The notes under the pieces were generated by a model, which searched no databases, had not been told where the DNA came from, and worked only from the letters and a program-made list of their open reading frames with translations. DNA of 18,360 nucleotides from positions 1 through 18,360 of the forward strand of contig PJAB01000995.1 in NCBI GenBank assembly GCA_002887195.1, given 5' to 3'. The translations under genes were made by a program, and so were the position numbers. How positions within the stretch are numbered: the stretch's first letter is position 1; each line of letters begins with the position of its first letter. Below, piece after piece: positions 8,983 through 17,400 of this stretch. Source of the DNA: Chrysochromulina parva. Lineage: Eukaryota > Haptophyta > Prymnesiales > Chrysochromulinaceae.

Positions 8983-10122
8983 CGCGTGCCTCGTCGGCCT
9001 GGCGCTCTTCGGTGCCTTCGTCACCCGCCTCAACGATGCTGGCGCCGCTCAGGCTGTCGATCTCCTCGACCCGATCACCTTCGCCGGCCTGCTCGTCGGC
9101 TCGATGCTCCCCTACTGGTTCTCCGCCATGACGATGAAGAGCGTCGGCCTCGCGGCCAACGCGATGGTGAATGCCGCAGCGGCTCTTCCTCTGATTGCCT
9201 TGCATGCATGCAAGTGCCCACCACAGCGCCCTCGCGGCCAACGCGATGGTGATGACCACTCATTGCGCTCGATTGCCCCCCTCATCAGGTGCTCGAGATC
9301 AAGCGCCAGTTCGACCTCAACCCGAACCTGCTCATCCCGAACCACCCCGACCGTCCTGACTACGACAAGTGCATCGCCATCTCGACGGAGGCCTCCCTCT
9401 CGGAGATGGTGCCGCCTGCTATCCTCGTCATGTTCTCGCCCATCATCTGCGGTGTCTTCTTCGGCACGCGCTGCGTCACCGGCCTGCTCGCGGGCGGCAT
9501 CGCCTCGGGAGTCCAGATGGCCATCTCGTCCTCCAACACGGGCGGCGCTTGGGACAACGCCAAAAAGTACATCTCCAAGGGCGCGATGAACGACGTCATC
9601 GCCCGCGAGGAGCCGGACATGGTCAAGAACGGCAAGGTGCTCACGAAGAAGTCGCAGATCTTCAAGGCTGCCGTTACGGGCGACACAGTGGGCGACCCGC
9701 TCAAGGATACGTCGGGCCCCGCGCTCAACATCCTGATGAAGCTGATGGCGATCATCTCGGTCGTCTTCGCACCCCTCTTCCTCGCGATCAACAACGGCGG
9801 TGGCCTCATCGCCTCCACCGGCATCGTCGCCATCCCCGGCTCGACCGCCGCCTTCACCACCACCCTCCTCGCCAACGGCGCCACCGCGGGTGCGATCGCG
9901 ACCCCGATGGGCAACATGTTCGCCGCCGTGCTCTTCCTGACGGGCGCCGCCGTGGGTATGGGCGGCCTCTTCATCGGCCAGCGCATCAAGGACCCGCCTG
10001 TGCTCGTCATGCGCGAGTCGCTCAAGAAGCCGCTCCTCATGTGCCGTGCCGAGAGCGTCGAGGGCACCATCCTTGGCGAGCCCGCGCTCACCACTCCCTA
10101 CACCGCCTTCGGCACCGCCTAA
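7137..10122 (+). CDS. AVP1: vacuolar-type H+-translocating pyrophosphatase, K+-dependent type, 3 exons
   Basis: Spliced as 7137-7738, 7960-9166 and 9289-10122, the gene encodes 880 residues. Each join restores family alignment: LYALICVL to [10 protein letters not shown], and GLAANAMV to LEIKRQF. It hydrolyses pyrophosphate to pump protons into vacuoles or acidocalcisome-like compartments. Signatures seen: [18 protein letters not shown] (235-252), DNVGDNVGD (270-278), [33 protein letters not shown] and [24 protein letters not shown] carries Ala532 and Gly535, the pair found in K+-dependent enzymes; K+-independent forms have Lys and Thr there. Canonical enzymes are about 770 residues and end just after the LMA...VFAP segment. 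Here about 100 residues follow (from about 778), including another hydrophobic helix. Start chosen at MDTVLAG: an upstream in-frame codon at 7074 is not ATG. About 16 canonical membrane helices are expected. Confidence 0.97.
7739..7959 (+). other. intron 1 of the H+-pyrophosphatase gene
   Basis: 221 bp, phase 2, donor CTCAG|GTGCGC and acceptor GTCCGCAG|CCC. Removal joins CVL-S-PFFKDD in frame, matching the family at this point. The second half is extremely C-rich (runs of 6-8 C between about 7846 and 7940) with repeated ACGCGCCC words, so the opposite strand is G-rich. Confidence 0.93.
9167..9288 (+). other. intron 2 of the H+-pyrophosphatase gene, carries a copied splice junction
   Basis: 122 bp, phase 0, donor GCGATG|GTGAAT and acceptor CTCATCAG|GTGCTC. 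Splicing gives [11 protein letters not shown], as in the family. A 22-bp segment spanning the last 18 exon bases and the first 4 intron bases (9149-9170) is repeated exactly at 9231-9252 inside the intron, offset 82 bp. A 14-bp perfect palindrome TTGCATGCATGCAA lies at 9200-9213. Confidence 0.93.
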
Positions 10123-10123
10123 G

Positions 10124-10259
10124 CGCATTTGGGGGCACCGCCTGAGGCAGGACCTAACCGCATTTGGGGGCACCGCCTGAGGCAGGACCTAACCGCATTG
10201 GGGGTCACCGCCTGTTGCAGGACCTAACCGCATTGGGGGTCACCGTCTGAGGCAGGACC
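10124..10259. repeat. four 35-bp tandem repeats after the H+-pyrophosphatase stop codon
   Basis: Units begin at 10124, 10159, 10194 and 10229, each starting CGCATT(T/G)GGGG and containing CACCGCCTGAGGCAGGACC with a few changes; the last unit is incomplete. The final codons of the gene (GGCACCGCCT at 10111-10120) match an internal part of the unit, so the array appears to have grown from the end of the coding sequence. It lies in the 3' untranslated region. Confidence 0.95.
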
Positions 10260-10301
10260 GGTAAGGGCGTTGGTGCGCCGAAGGCGGTACCTCTGGGTGA
10301 T

Positions 10302-10332
10302 GGGGAGGGAGGGGGGAGGGATGGGAAGGGGG
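10302..10332 (+). other. possible G-quadruplex motif
   Basis: At least four runs of three or more G separated by single A or AT (GGGGAGGGAGGGGGGAGGG, then ATGGGAAGGGGG) fit the G3+N1-7 quadruplex pattern. The motif is on the sense strand, in the probable 3' untranslated or flanking region of the pyrophosphatase gene. Confidence 0.6.
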
Positions 10333-10891
10333 CGAGAGGCGGCGCCTCGAGATGCATACCTGCTCGCCGTACCTGCTGGGTGCCGACTGTCAGCCGAGCA
10401 ACTGACGAAGCTGACGAAGCTGACGGCGCGGCCTTGGATCGGGGTGTGGCGGCGGGTGGGGTGGCGAATCGGAGCGGTCGATCCAAACCCAGCGGCCAAA
10501 TGGTGGGTGCAGGACGCATCACGATCATGCACGTGTGGTCATGCTATCAACGCTCGCCGCAACGACATACAGTTGCACCGGGCCGTGCACGGGTGTAGGC
10601 TTTTGTAACCGCTGCCCGCAGCCACGTGGACTCTCGTCGGACGTCGGTCGTGTCTGGAGCGCGGCGCGCGGTGCATGCGTTGGTGTGTTTTCGTCCTAGA
10701 TTCGGGCCGATCCGCATCCGGCCGGACGGACCGGCGTGGCGGGGATTTTTTTTTATATAACATGATCGGCCGGGCGCACCATATCCGTACTGGGCTACGA
10801 GAGACGGGGGCCAGCCGGACAGGCAGTCAGAGTCGAAGTCAGAGGGCCGGCCGCCGCCGCCCCGCGGCCCCTGTTAACGCGCGAGGCCCGC

Positions 10892-10949
10892 CTCGAGGCT
10901 CCGCTCGCGACGCGTTGCAGCTCGCGGCTCCGCTCTCGACGCGTTGCAG
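10892..10949. repeat. two 29-bp direct repeats
   Basis: Adjacent copies at 10892-10920 and 10921-10949 both end in CGACGCGTTGCAG and differ at two positions. They sit in the spacer about 60 bp beyond the 3' end of the UBA-PRA1 gene. No function is evident. Confidence 0.85.
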
Positions 10950-11008
10950 GCCGCGCTTTGCCTCGCGCGACTAGTCACCGTGTCTACACGGCCTCTACTG
11001 TGTGGGCA

Positions 11009-11638
11009 CTAATCTGACTTCTCCACCGAGCTCTTGAAGTAAGCCCAGCGCGAATTCAACGTCCGCGCCCGAAAGCTGGCGTGCCCGAGTACCACTCCAG
11101 CACAGAGCACACTGACGCGCATGACGGTGGTGGTGGCGTCGAGCCAGTTCACGAGGAGCGACGAACCGATCAAAGCGATAACTAATCGCTGGTTGAGACG
11201 CAGCGGCGCCATGTTCCACTCGGCGGGCATCCGACCATCCCACTCCGAGGCGCCGTAGTGGAGCGCGATCGATGCGCCCAGCAATGCAAGCAGCTTCGGC
11301 TGCTGCAACGCTGAAATGCCCACGATCGCCCCGCAGATGATGGCGTAGTTGGCACGGTAGTAAAGAAGGTTGGTCTCGATGCGCTCGTGCAGGTGCTCAG
11401 GCCACAGAAACTTGTCAAAGAACTCTGACCACGGCTGCTGGTTCCTGAGGAACGCGTTGATCCGCGCCACCAAGGGGCCACCCTGCGCGCGCTCCCTCTC
11501 GCGCCTGTGCGCTTTCAAGAGCTCGGCGGCACGCTCAACGTTTCCAGACGTTGCCTCGAGGGCGAGGCGCGCTTCCACGACGCTGAAGCCCATCTCGACG
11601 AGGGCTTGTAAGCGGGCCGTGGACCCTTCGGCTCCCAT
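11009..11638 (-). CDS. PRA1: UBA domain fused to PRA1 (prenylated Rab acceptor) domain
   Basis: The product is 209 residues from the ATG at 11638. The frame is open upstream to 11875, but that would overlap the divergent aldehyde dehydrogenase start, and the extra residues have no domain. Residues about 8-43 form a UBA domain with the diagnostic MGF loop (Met16-Gly17-Phe18) and the helix GNVERAAELLKAH. After a charged linker, residues about 58-192 match the PRA1 family: RNQQPWSEFFDKFLWPE, then ERIETNLLYYRANYAIICGA, then paired hydrophobic hairpins at about 98-125 and 150-185. PRA1/Yip3 proteins reside in ER and Golgi membranes, bind prenylated Rab GTPases and influence their membrane delivery. 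The UBA domain adds predicted ubiquitin binding, which standard PRA1 proteins lack. Intronless. It is head to head with the aldehyde dehydrogenase gene. Confidence 0.88.
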   Translation of the reverse strand: MGAEGSTARLQALVEMGFSVVEARLALEATSGNVERAAELLKAHRRERERAQGGPLVARINAFLRNQQPWSEFFDKFLWPEHLHERIETNLLYYRANYAIICGAIVGISALQQPKLLALLGASIALHYGASEWDGRMPAEWNMAPLRLNQRLVIALIGSSLLVNWLDATTTVMRVSVLCAGVVLGHASFRARTLNSRWAYFKSSVEKSD

Positions 11639-11807
11639 TTTTCTCTGCGCCCGCGGACGAATTCCAGATTCTCTTTCGGAAATACATGATATTTCCCAAA
11701 GTCGCCGCCCCGCGTAGCACAGTGTGCGACGTTCAGGCTTTAGATGTGCAAAAAAGGGTTCACACATTCCAAGCGAAATTCCACAAAGGGCTTCTTCATC
11801 TGCGGAC
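11639..11807. promoter_or_regulatory. bidirectional promoter between UBA-PRA1 and aldehyde dehydrogenase genes
   Basis: Exactly 169 bp lie between the two divergent ATGs. The region is less GC-rich than the genes and contains a short A-run (AAAAAAGGGTTCACACATTC near 11750-11770) close to the dehydrogenase start. No TATA box is seen. Size and arrangement match the COMMD2 pair. Confidence 0.5.
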
Positions 11808-13656
11808 ATGCAGCGCTTGGTTGTGCTCGGGTCTGTCGCGCGACGCGGTCTGAGGTCGCGGCTGATTCGAACCACTTCTTCGCAGCCGCACTATCCACTC
11901 TGGCTCGACGGCCAGCCCGCCGAGGCCATCGACGGCGCCACACTTCCGATCGAGGACCCCTCCACGGCGACCACGTTTGCTACGACGGCGCTGGGCTCCG
12001 AGGCAGACATTGCAGCGGCCGTTGCCTCGGCCAAGCGCTGCCATGAAGAAGGCCACTGGAAGCGAATGGGCGCGCGCGGTCGAGGCCGGGTCTTGCGATC
12101 GGCCGCCAACAAGCTTCGCGAGAGGCTGCCCTTGCTCGTTGAGCTGGAGACGCGTGCGACGGGCCGCGCGCGTCGCGAGTACGAGGCGCAGCTGGGCCGC
12201 GTACCCGAATGGCTTGAGTATCACGCCTCGCTGGCCGAGAGCGTCGAGGGCACGGTGCCTCCGTTTGCCGACGCGACTGACCACCTGGCGATTGTGCGCC
12301 GTCGGCCACTCGGCGTGTGCGGTCTGATCACGCCGTGGAACCACCCGCTGCTGATCGCGACGAAGAAGGTGTCGGTGGCGCTCGCGACGGGCAACACGAT
12401 CGTGGTCAAGCCACCCGAGCTCACGCCGGCGTCCGTCGTCGAGCTCGCACGCTGCCTCACTGAGGCGGGCGCGCCGCCGGGCGCGATCAACGTGTGCACC
12501 GGCCTTGGGCCAGTTGCTGGGAGAGCTCTCGTAGAGCATCCCGATGTGGTGAAGATCGACTTTACGGGCGGCACCGCGGCCGGGCGCACGATCGGCGCGC
12601 TCGCGGGTGCGCAGGTGAAGCACTACTGCGCCGAATTGGGCGGGAACGCTCCCGTGCTCATCTTTGACGACGCCGACCTGGACGAGGCCGTCAACGGCGT
12701 CGCCTTCGCCGCTTTCGTCGCCTCCGGGCAGACTTGTGTCTCTGCGAAGCGCATCCTCGTGCATGCGCCGATCGCCGATGCCTTCGAACGCAAGCTCGTG
12801 GCCAAGGCCAACGGGCTGCGGCTCGGCCCGCCGATGGAACTGGCGACCCAGATGGGTCCGCTTGCGTCCGCAGGTGAGTGCGATGGATTGCGACGGATTG
12901 CGATGGATGGTGATGGATGGTGATGAATTGTGATGGATTGCGACGGATTGTGATGAATTGTGATGAATTGTGATGAACTGTGATGAATTGCGATGGATTG
13001 AGATGGATTGTGATTAATTGCGATGGATTGTGATGAATTGCGATGGATTGAGATGGATTGTGATTAATTGCGATGGATTGTGATGAATTGCGATGGATTG
13101 CGATGGATTGTGATGAATTGCGATCGCGCTCGTGTCCGCAGCGGCGCTCGCCAAAGTGGAAGCACAGCTTGCCGCCGGATTCGCCGAGGGAGCTGTCGCT
13201 CTGGCAGGCGGCGGCCGGCCGAGCGCCGCACGCTGCGCGCTCACTAAGGGCTACTATCTCGAGCCGACTATCTTGGGTCGCGTCGCGCCGAGCATGAGCT
13301 GTGTCCGTGAAGAGATCTTCGGGCCGGTCGTTTCGCTTCAGACGTTTGCCGATGAGGCCGAGGCGCTTGCGCTCGCCAATGCAAACGAGTACGCGCTCGG
13401 TGCGGGCGTGTGGACGCGCGACTTGAAGCGCGCCCATCGGGTCATGGAGGGGCTTCGCGCGGGCGTCATTTGGGCCAATGCGCACCACCGCAATGCGCCT
13501 GACGCGCCCTGGGGCGGCTTCGGCGCTTCCGGCATCGGGCGGGAGAATGGGATCGACGCACACCGCGAGTACACGGCGAGCGTCACGATGATCGTGCGCA
13601 CGAGTGAGACCAAGGAGGACTGGTTCGCAACGGCCGTGGGTGCGAGGTACGGCTGA
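11808..13656 (+). CDS. ALDH: NAD(P)+-dependent aldehyde dehydrogenase, 2 exons
   Basis: Spliced as 11808-12873 and 13142-13656, the product is 526 residues. It belongs to the ALDH superfamily, which oxidises aldehydes to carboxylic acids. Visible catalytic features: Asn178 in ITPWNHP, the cofactor-binding Lys201 in VVKPPE, FTGG at 252-255, general base Glu276 in ELGGN, nucleophile Cys310 in SGQTC, and EEIFGPV in exon 2. The first 25 residues (MQRLVVLGSVARRGLRSRLI) are Arg-rich without acids, which suggests a mitochondrial transit peptide. The ATG at 11808 is preferred; the open frame extends back to 11724 without need. The splice join gives GPLASA-ALAKVEA, the expected GPL...KVE region. Substrate cannot be deduced; the fold resembles broad-specificity or betaine/aromatic aldehyde dehydrogenases. 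Convergent with the RdRP gene. Confidence 0.95.
12874..13141 (+). other. aldehyde dehydrogenase intron made of a minisatellite
   Basis: 268 bp, phase 1, donor CCGCAG|GTGAGT and acceptor GTCCGCAG|CGG. Removal restores the ALDH frame. The word GTCCGCAG occurs immediately before both splice points (12866-12873 and 13134-13141). Retention would introduce stop codons, because TGA recurs in the repeat. Confidence 0.95.
12881..13124 (+). repeat. 10-bp minisatellite, 24 units, with a 50-bp higher-order period
   Basis: Consensus (C/T)GATG(G/A)ATTG repeats 24 times in perfect 10-bp register from 12881 to 13120, plus a 4-bp remnant. Units vary at positions 1, 4, 5, 6 and occasionally 8-9. The 70-bp stretch 12981-13050 is identical to 13031-13100, so a five-unit block was duplicated as a whole. 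The sense strand is nearly free of C beyond unit position 1. The array fills about 90% of the intron. Confidence 0.97.
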
Positions 13657-14471
13657 GGTCCCATGGCCAGCAGTCTGGCCTGTGGCATTCTGTGGCGCTT
13701 CGGAGCGATCATTCCGGCCCTGCGGTCGTCCGTTAAAAATGCGATGGCCGGCGACGCGCGCACGCCCAACTCAGAACTCTGTGTTGCTGCCAACGGCGTG
13801 GAGCGCGTGTGCCGTGTCTGGATATGGCTGGATTGAAATTAGGATCGAGAAAGATCCGATGCGCCACGTATGGACGTAAGGCAACGGAACGCCAAAAATC
13901 AACGACATTGCACACACGCTTTGTACCGGCCTGGAACCCCGGACCCTGCACCCTCGCCACGTCGTGCGTGTGCAGCCGAAAGCGGGCGTCCCGTCCCCCC
14001 GTCGCCCGTCCACGCCATGTTTACGCTTACGATACCCGAACTGTCTACTGACGACGGTTCCGGAACGTGTGGTGTCAGTCGGTAGAAAACCCCGGGAGCG
14101 CTGCAGAGTGCCGAAGGTGCAAGCAGCACTGTGCCCCGCAACAATGCCCTACCGTCGCTTGATCGACGACGCTCGACGGCCTTGACGGTGGGGAGCTGAC
14201 TAGCCGGTCGCTCAAATCAAACTTGAGCGCGTCAAGCATCGGCACGACACTTGTTCGCTTGAGAGCATTGCGCTTAAAACTGCTGTGCGCGCCATCTCGC
14301 CCAGTTTGACCGGGCGGGCGGGCTGGCATGGGCGGCACCGGCGACGGTTGTGCCGTGGCTTAAGGGGCCAGCCATCACAGCTCAATCTTGAGTCGCTGTG
14401 TCCGGATTCGGCGGCGGTGCGGAGGGCGCCCTTGGTGTCGTCGTTGAGAATCAACGCCACCGCCGATGGAT
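13657..14471. other. convergent intergenic region, no gene recognised
   Basis: About 815 bp between the aldehyde dehydrogenase stop and the RdRP stop. Short open frames on both strands (such as 14075-14338 on the minus strand) have no recognisable domain and irregular composition. No tRNA- or rRNA-like element was seen. Sequence composition is mixed, with a lower-GC part around 13730-13920. It should contain both 3' untranslated regions; a further small RdRP 3' exon cannot be fully excluded. Confidence 0.4.
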
Positions 14472-17400
14472 TCAGCGTCGGGAGAGGAGCAGCCGCATAT
14501 TCCTTGGAATGTGCATCTTTGGGGCGGTATGATCCCCCCCACGCTCGCACAACTCGAGATGCACCGCACGGCACTTGATATGTTCCAAAAAGTCGCCGGC
14601 AACCGCCCAAACGAAAGACAGACCGGTGCCCGCGTGCGCCGATTGGCTTTGACCGTGACGACTGCCGCCACTCGCCGCGACGGTCTGACTCATCTGCCCA
14701 GATGCTTCCATGGCAGGCAATACATAAGCAGATGCGCGCTCTGACGTCGGAGGCGCCGATGCTTGGCGTCCGCGCGCCGCCTGGTAGGTTACGCGGTACA
14801 TGGCGGAGACCTCGAGGAGCAGTCGATCTGGAGGGTTCACCACCGGTCCGAAGAGGCAGTCCTCGCCTTCGTACGTCGAGAGGAGCACGGAGCGGTACGT
14901 CGACTGGAGCGCAGTGATTCGCCCCAAACGGCGTTCCTCGGCGTCCTGCCCGGCGCACTCCTCGAGCACACGGGCTATCTGTCGGCCGTATTGCTCATGC
15001 AACTTCTTCCATTTGGCATGAAACCTGGAGGGCAAGGCGAGGGGGAGAGTGAATGCCAAAGGGCGCGTGGCCAGAGCCGAGGCCAATAGCACAGGTGGAA
15101 TTCCCTTGGCCACAGGTGGAATTCCCTCCAAGGCCAATAGCACACGTGCCCACACGTGGAAGAGCGGGGGCACACACGTGGAAGGGCGGGGGCACACACT
15201 GTTCGCTGCCCTCCAATTGTAGCATTGGATCGAGGATCACCGGCGCACTCTGCCGAGCGCTTGCCTCCGCCAGGACTTGCAGTAGGCTGCCGTGCAGGCG
15301 GCCGAGGATGGACGAGGGGGGCGATGGGCGGTAGGTGATGTCGGTGCGCAATGAGCGGCCGCGCATCCACTCCGGCCACGAGCGCGTGCGCAAGTTGCTC
15401 GGGATCGGCGGAAGGACTTCACCAGTGACCCCGACGTCGAGTGCCGCATAGTAGATGTCGATGAGTTTCAGCACGCGCGCATCGCCGAGGCCTACTTCGT
15501 CAGTGAGCGCCATCAGGTAATTAGCCGATTCACCCACGAGCGGGGACGACTTGTAACGAGCTTTGAGCACCTGCAAAATCAGCTGGCACTGCATGGCGCC
15601 AGATTGCGCGCGGTGCAGCGAGTGAGCCGAGGGCGTTTTCGTGCTGTGTGCTGGGCGGGAGCGTGGGCACGAGCGTGGGCACGCAGCGTCGAATCAGAAG
15701 GTTCTATCCCACCGAGGGTCATTACCTGCAGACTTTGTGGATTCGCGTCTGGCGTCGTGGCAGACTTTCGCCCGCGGGGGGGCTTCTCCCACGGGCGCGC
15801 TTCGGCGAAAAGGCGCACGAGGGTCGGGTCGCTGATGACGGTGAACTTGTCGCCGTCGTGGTCAGAACCCGCGATCGTGTCGGCGATCGCGCGCTCGCCC
15901 TTGGTGGAAAAGAAGACCGTGTGTGCGCGGCAGCGGTCGACGCCACGCAGCAGCGCATCCAGCTGGGGCGTGCGCGTGTGCCGGAGCTTGCGCACGTCTC
16001 CCGCGTGGCACCCCGGACTCTTATGGATCAGTACCTCTGGCGCACGCTGGCCGTCGCCGTCGCTGTCGCACATCTGATACGCGAGATCAAACCCATCGAC
16101 GACGAGACACACGTGCCCTTCTGGAAGCGAGTTGGTAGGGTCGGGCTGCCCCAATACATTGACCGCAGTATGTGGGGGCAGTGGCAGCTTAAAACTCCCT
16201 TGGAGCGAAGTGAGGCATTTGTCTTCTAGGCGTCGAAGCAGCTCGACTAGACGCGGCTCGTGTAATGGGTCGAAACCGCTCAACACCATCGAGCTGGCGG
16301 AGACGCCCACAGAGTTGGACGGATCGGCGCCCGATGCAAGCTCCGCGAGCGCCAACGCTCTCATCCGCTTGATCTCAGCGTACCGTGGGGCTGGTAACGG
16401 TACGCTACTCCCAAGCGGGGCCTTTTGCGGAGCCTCGTCGCTGCCGCCGGTGAGGAGCCTCCGCACGCGGCGCACCTCTGCCTCCTGCAGCCCAGTGAGG
16501 TAACAAGCGAGGGCCTCCCATCCAGACGGCCCGCCGGCACGCCGCGCGCCGTCCGCAAGGATCTCGATGAGGCTGGAGCTTAGCCGTGCGCTCGGCGCGC
16601 GCTCACTCGTATCGCACACTTCGAAGCGGCAGAAGCGGGCACGAAGCCCCTCAGAAGGTGATGTGCGATGGGGAGACGGCTGGGCTGTCGAGTCCGACCC
16701 ACCTACCGGCCCTGCAATCCCGTCCACCCCCCCACCGTCCGCCCCCCCATCGTCCACCCACCCGATCCCGTCCCACCCCCCACCGTCCACCTTTACCATC
16801 GATCTTCTCCGCAACACGATCACTCCGCTCTGCAGCGTGCCGCACGTGCAAAGGGTGCCCTTGGCCAACAAGCCCATCAGCCACAGGCGCAGCTGGGTGA
16901 CCAAAGGCGCTGAGGCGGCGTCATGATCAGCGTCCCTCACCAGCCGACCGCTCACCACCGCCGGTATGCGCCGGGCGAGGTCAAGTGAGATGAAGCCGGC
17001 ACCGTCGCTCATCAGCCGCGGCTCGCCATCCGCGTCCACAGCAGTCTGCCCACTCGGCATGGTGCCGACAATGTCGTCGCACACGTACACTCTGACGAGC
17101 CGGTCCGTGCCCGCTGGCAAGCTGGCGCACTCGGCTACTGTCAGCGCGCCATTGCAGTGCTGCACACAGAAATCCACGTCCTCGAGCGCGCGCACGGTGG
17201 ACGAGAACATGAGCTCAAGACGCTTCAACAGCTTCTCCACCGAAGGGAGTGTCTCAAAGGCGGCAAGCAGGCTTCGCGCATCGCCTGCTGTGCGCCACGC
17301 TCGTGGCTCAGGCTCACGCGTGTGCGGTGCCCACGACGGCGTCGCCACCGCCACAAAGTGCACCTTAATGTCCGTTATCTTGTGATCCGTCTTTGCGCCG

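Larger units (their letters stand above)
10260..11008. other. convergent intergenic region between H+-pyrophosphatase and UBA-PRA1 genes
   Basis: About 750 bp with no convincing gene. Contents: a G-run block at 10302-10332 able to form a G-quadruplex; three CTGACGAAG-like units near 10402-10426; a T9 run followed by TATATAA (10746-10760), an AT island in GC-rich DNA; and two 29-bp repeats at 10892-10949. Short open frames here lack protein character. Confidence 0.45.

Noticed and set aside
8290..9252. Plus-strand 320-codon frame overlapping pyrophosphatase exon 2
   Set aside because: Alternate-frame shadow, Arg/His-rich, no protein family character.
9112..10173. Minus-strand 353-codon frame opposite the pyrophosphatase
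   Set aside because: Antisense shadow of a high-GC3 coding exon, Arg/Glu/Asp-rich with no domain; the plus strand is a clear pyrophosphatase.
10124..10259. CRISPR-like array
   Set aside because: Units are directly contiguous with no spacers, and the genome is eukaryotic.
11639..11875. N-terminal 79-residue extension of the UBA-PRA1 protein
   Set aside because: It would cross the dehydrogenase start region, has no domain, and the ATG at 11638 begins a compact UBA domain.
11796..12764. Minus-strand 322-codon frame over ALDH exon 1
   Set aside because: Antisense shadow of a catalytic-residue-complete dehydrogenase.
12691..13563. Minus-strand 290-codon frame with His/Asn/Pro/Ser/Gln-rich repeats
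   Set aside because: It is the antisense of the ALDH exons plus the 10-bp minisatellite; three 10-bp units give a 10-codon period that stays open by chance.
14075..14338. Minus-strand 87-codon frame as an extra RdRP 3' exon or small gene
   Set aside because: The RdRP already ends with its family-typical C-terminal block and a stop; this frame shows no conserved motif.
16040..16075. DSDGDG string in the RdRP, resembling the DxDGD catalytic motif
   Set aside because: It lies in a low-conservation loop before IHKSPGCHAGD. The true motif is GSDHDGDKF at 15869-15843, correctly placed after FFSTKGER.
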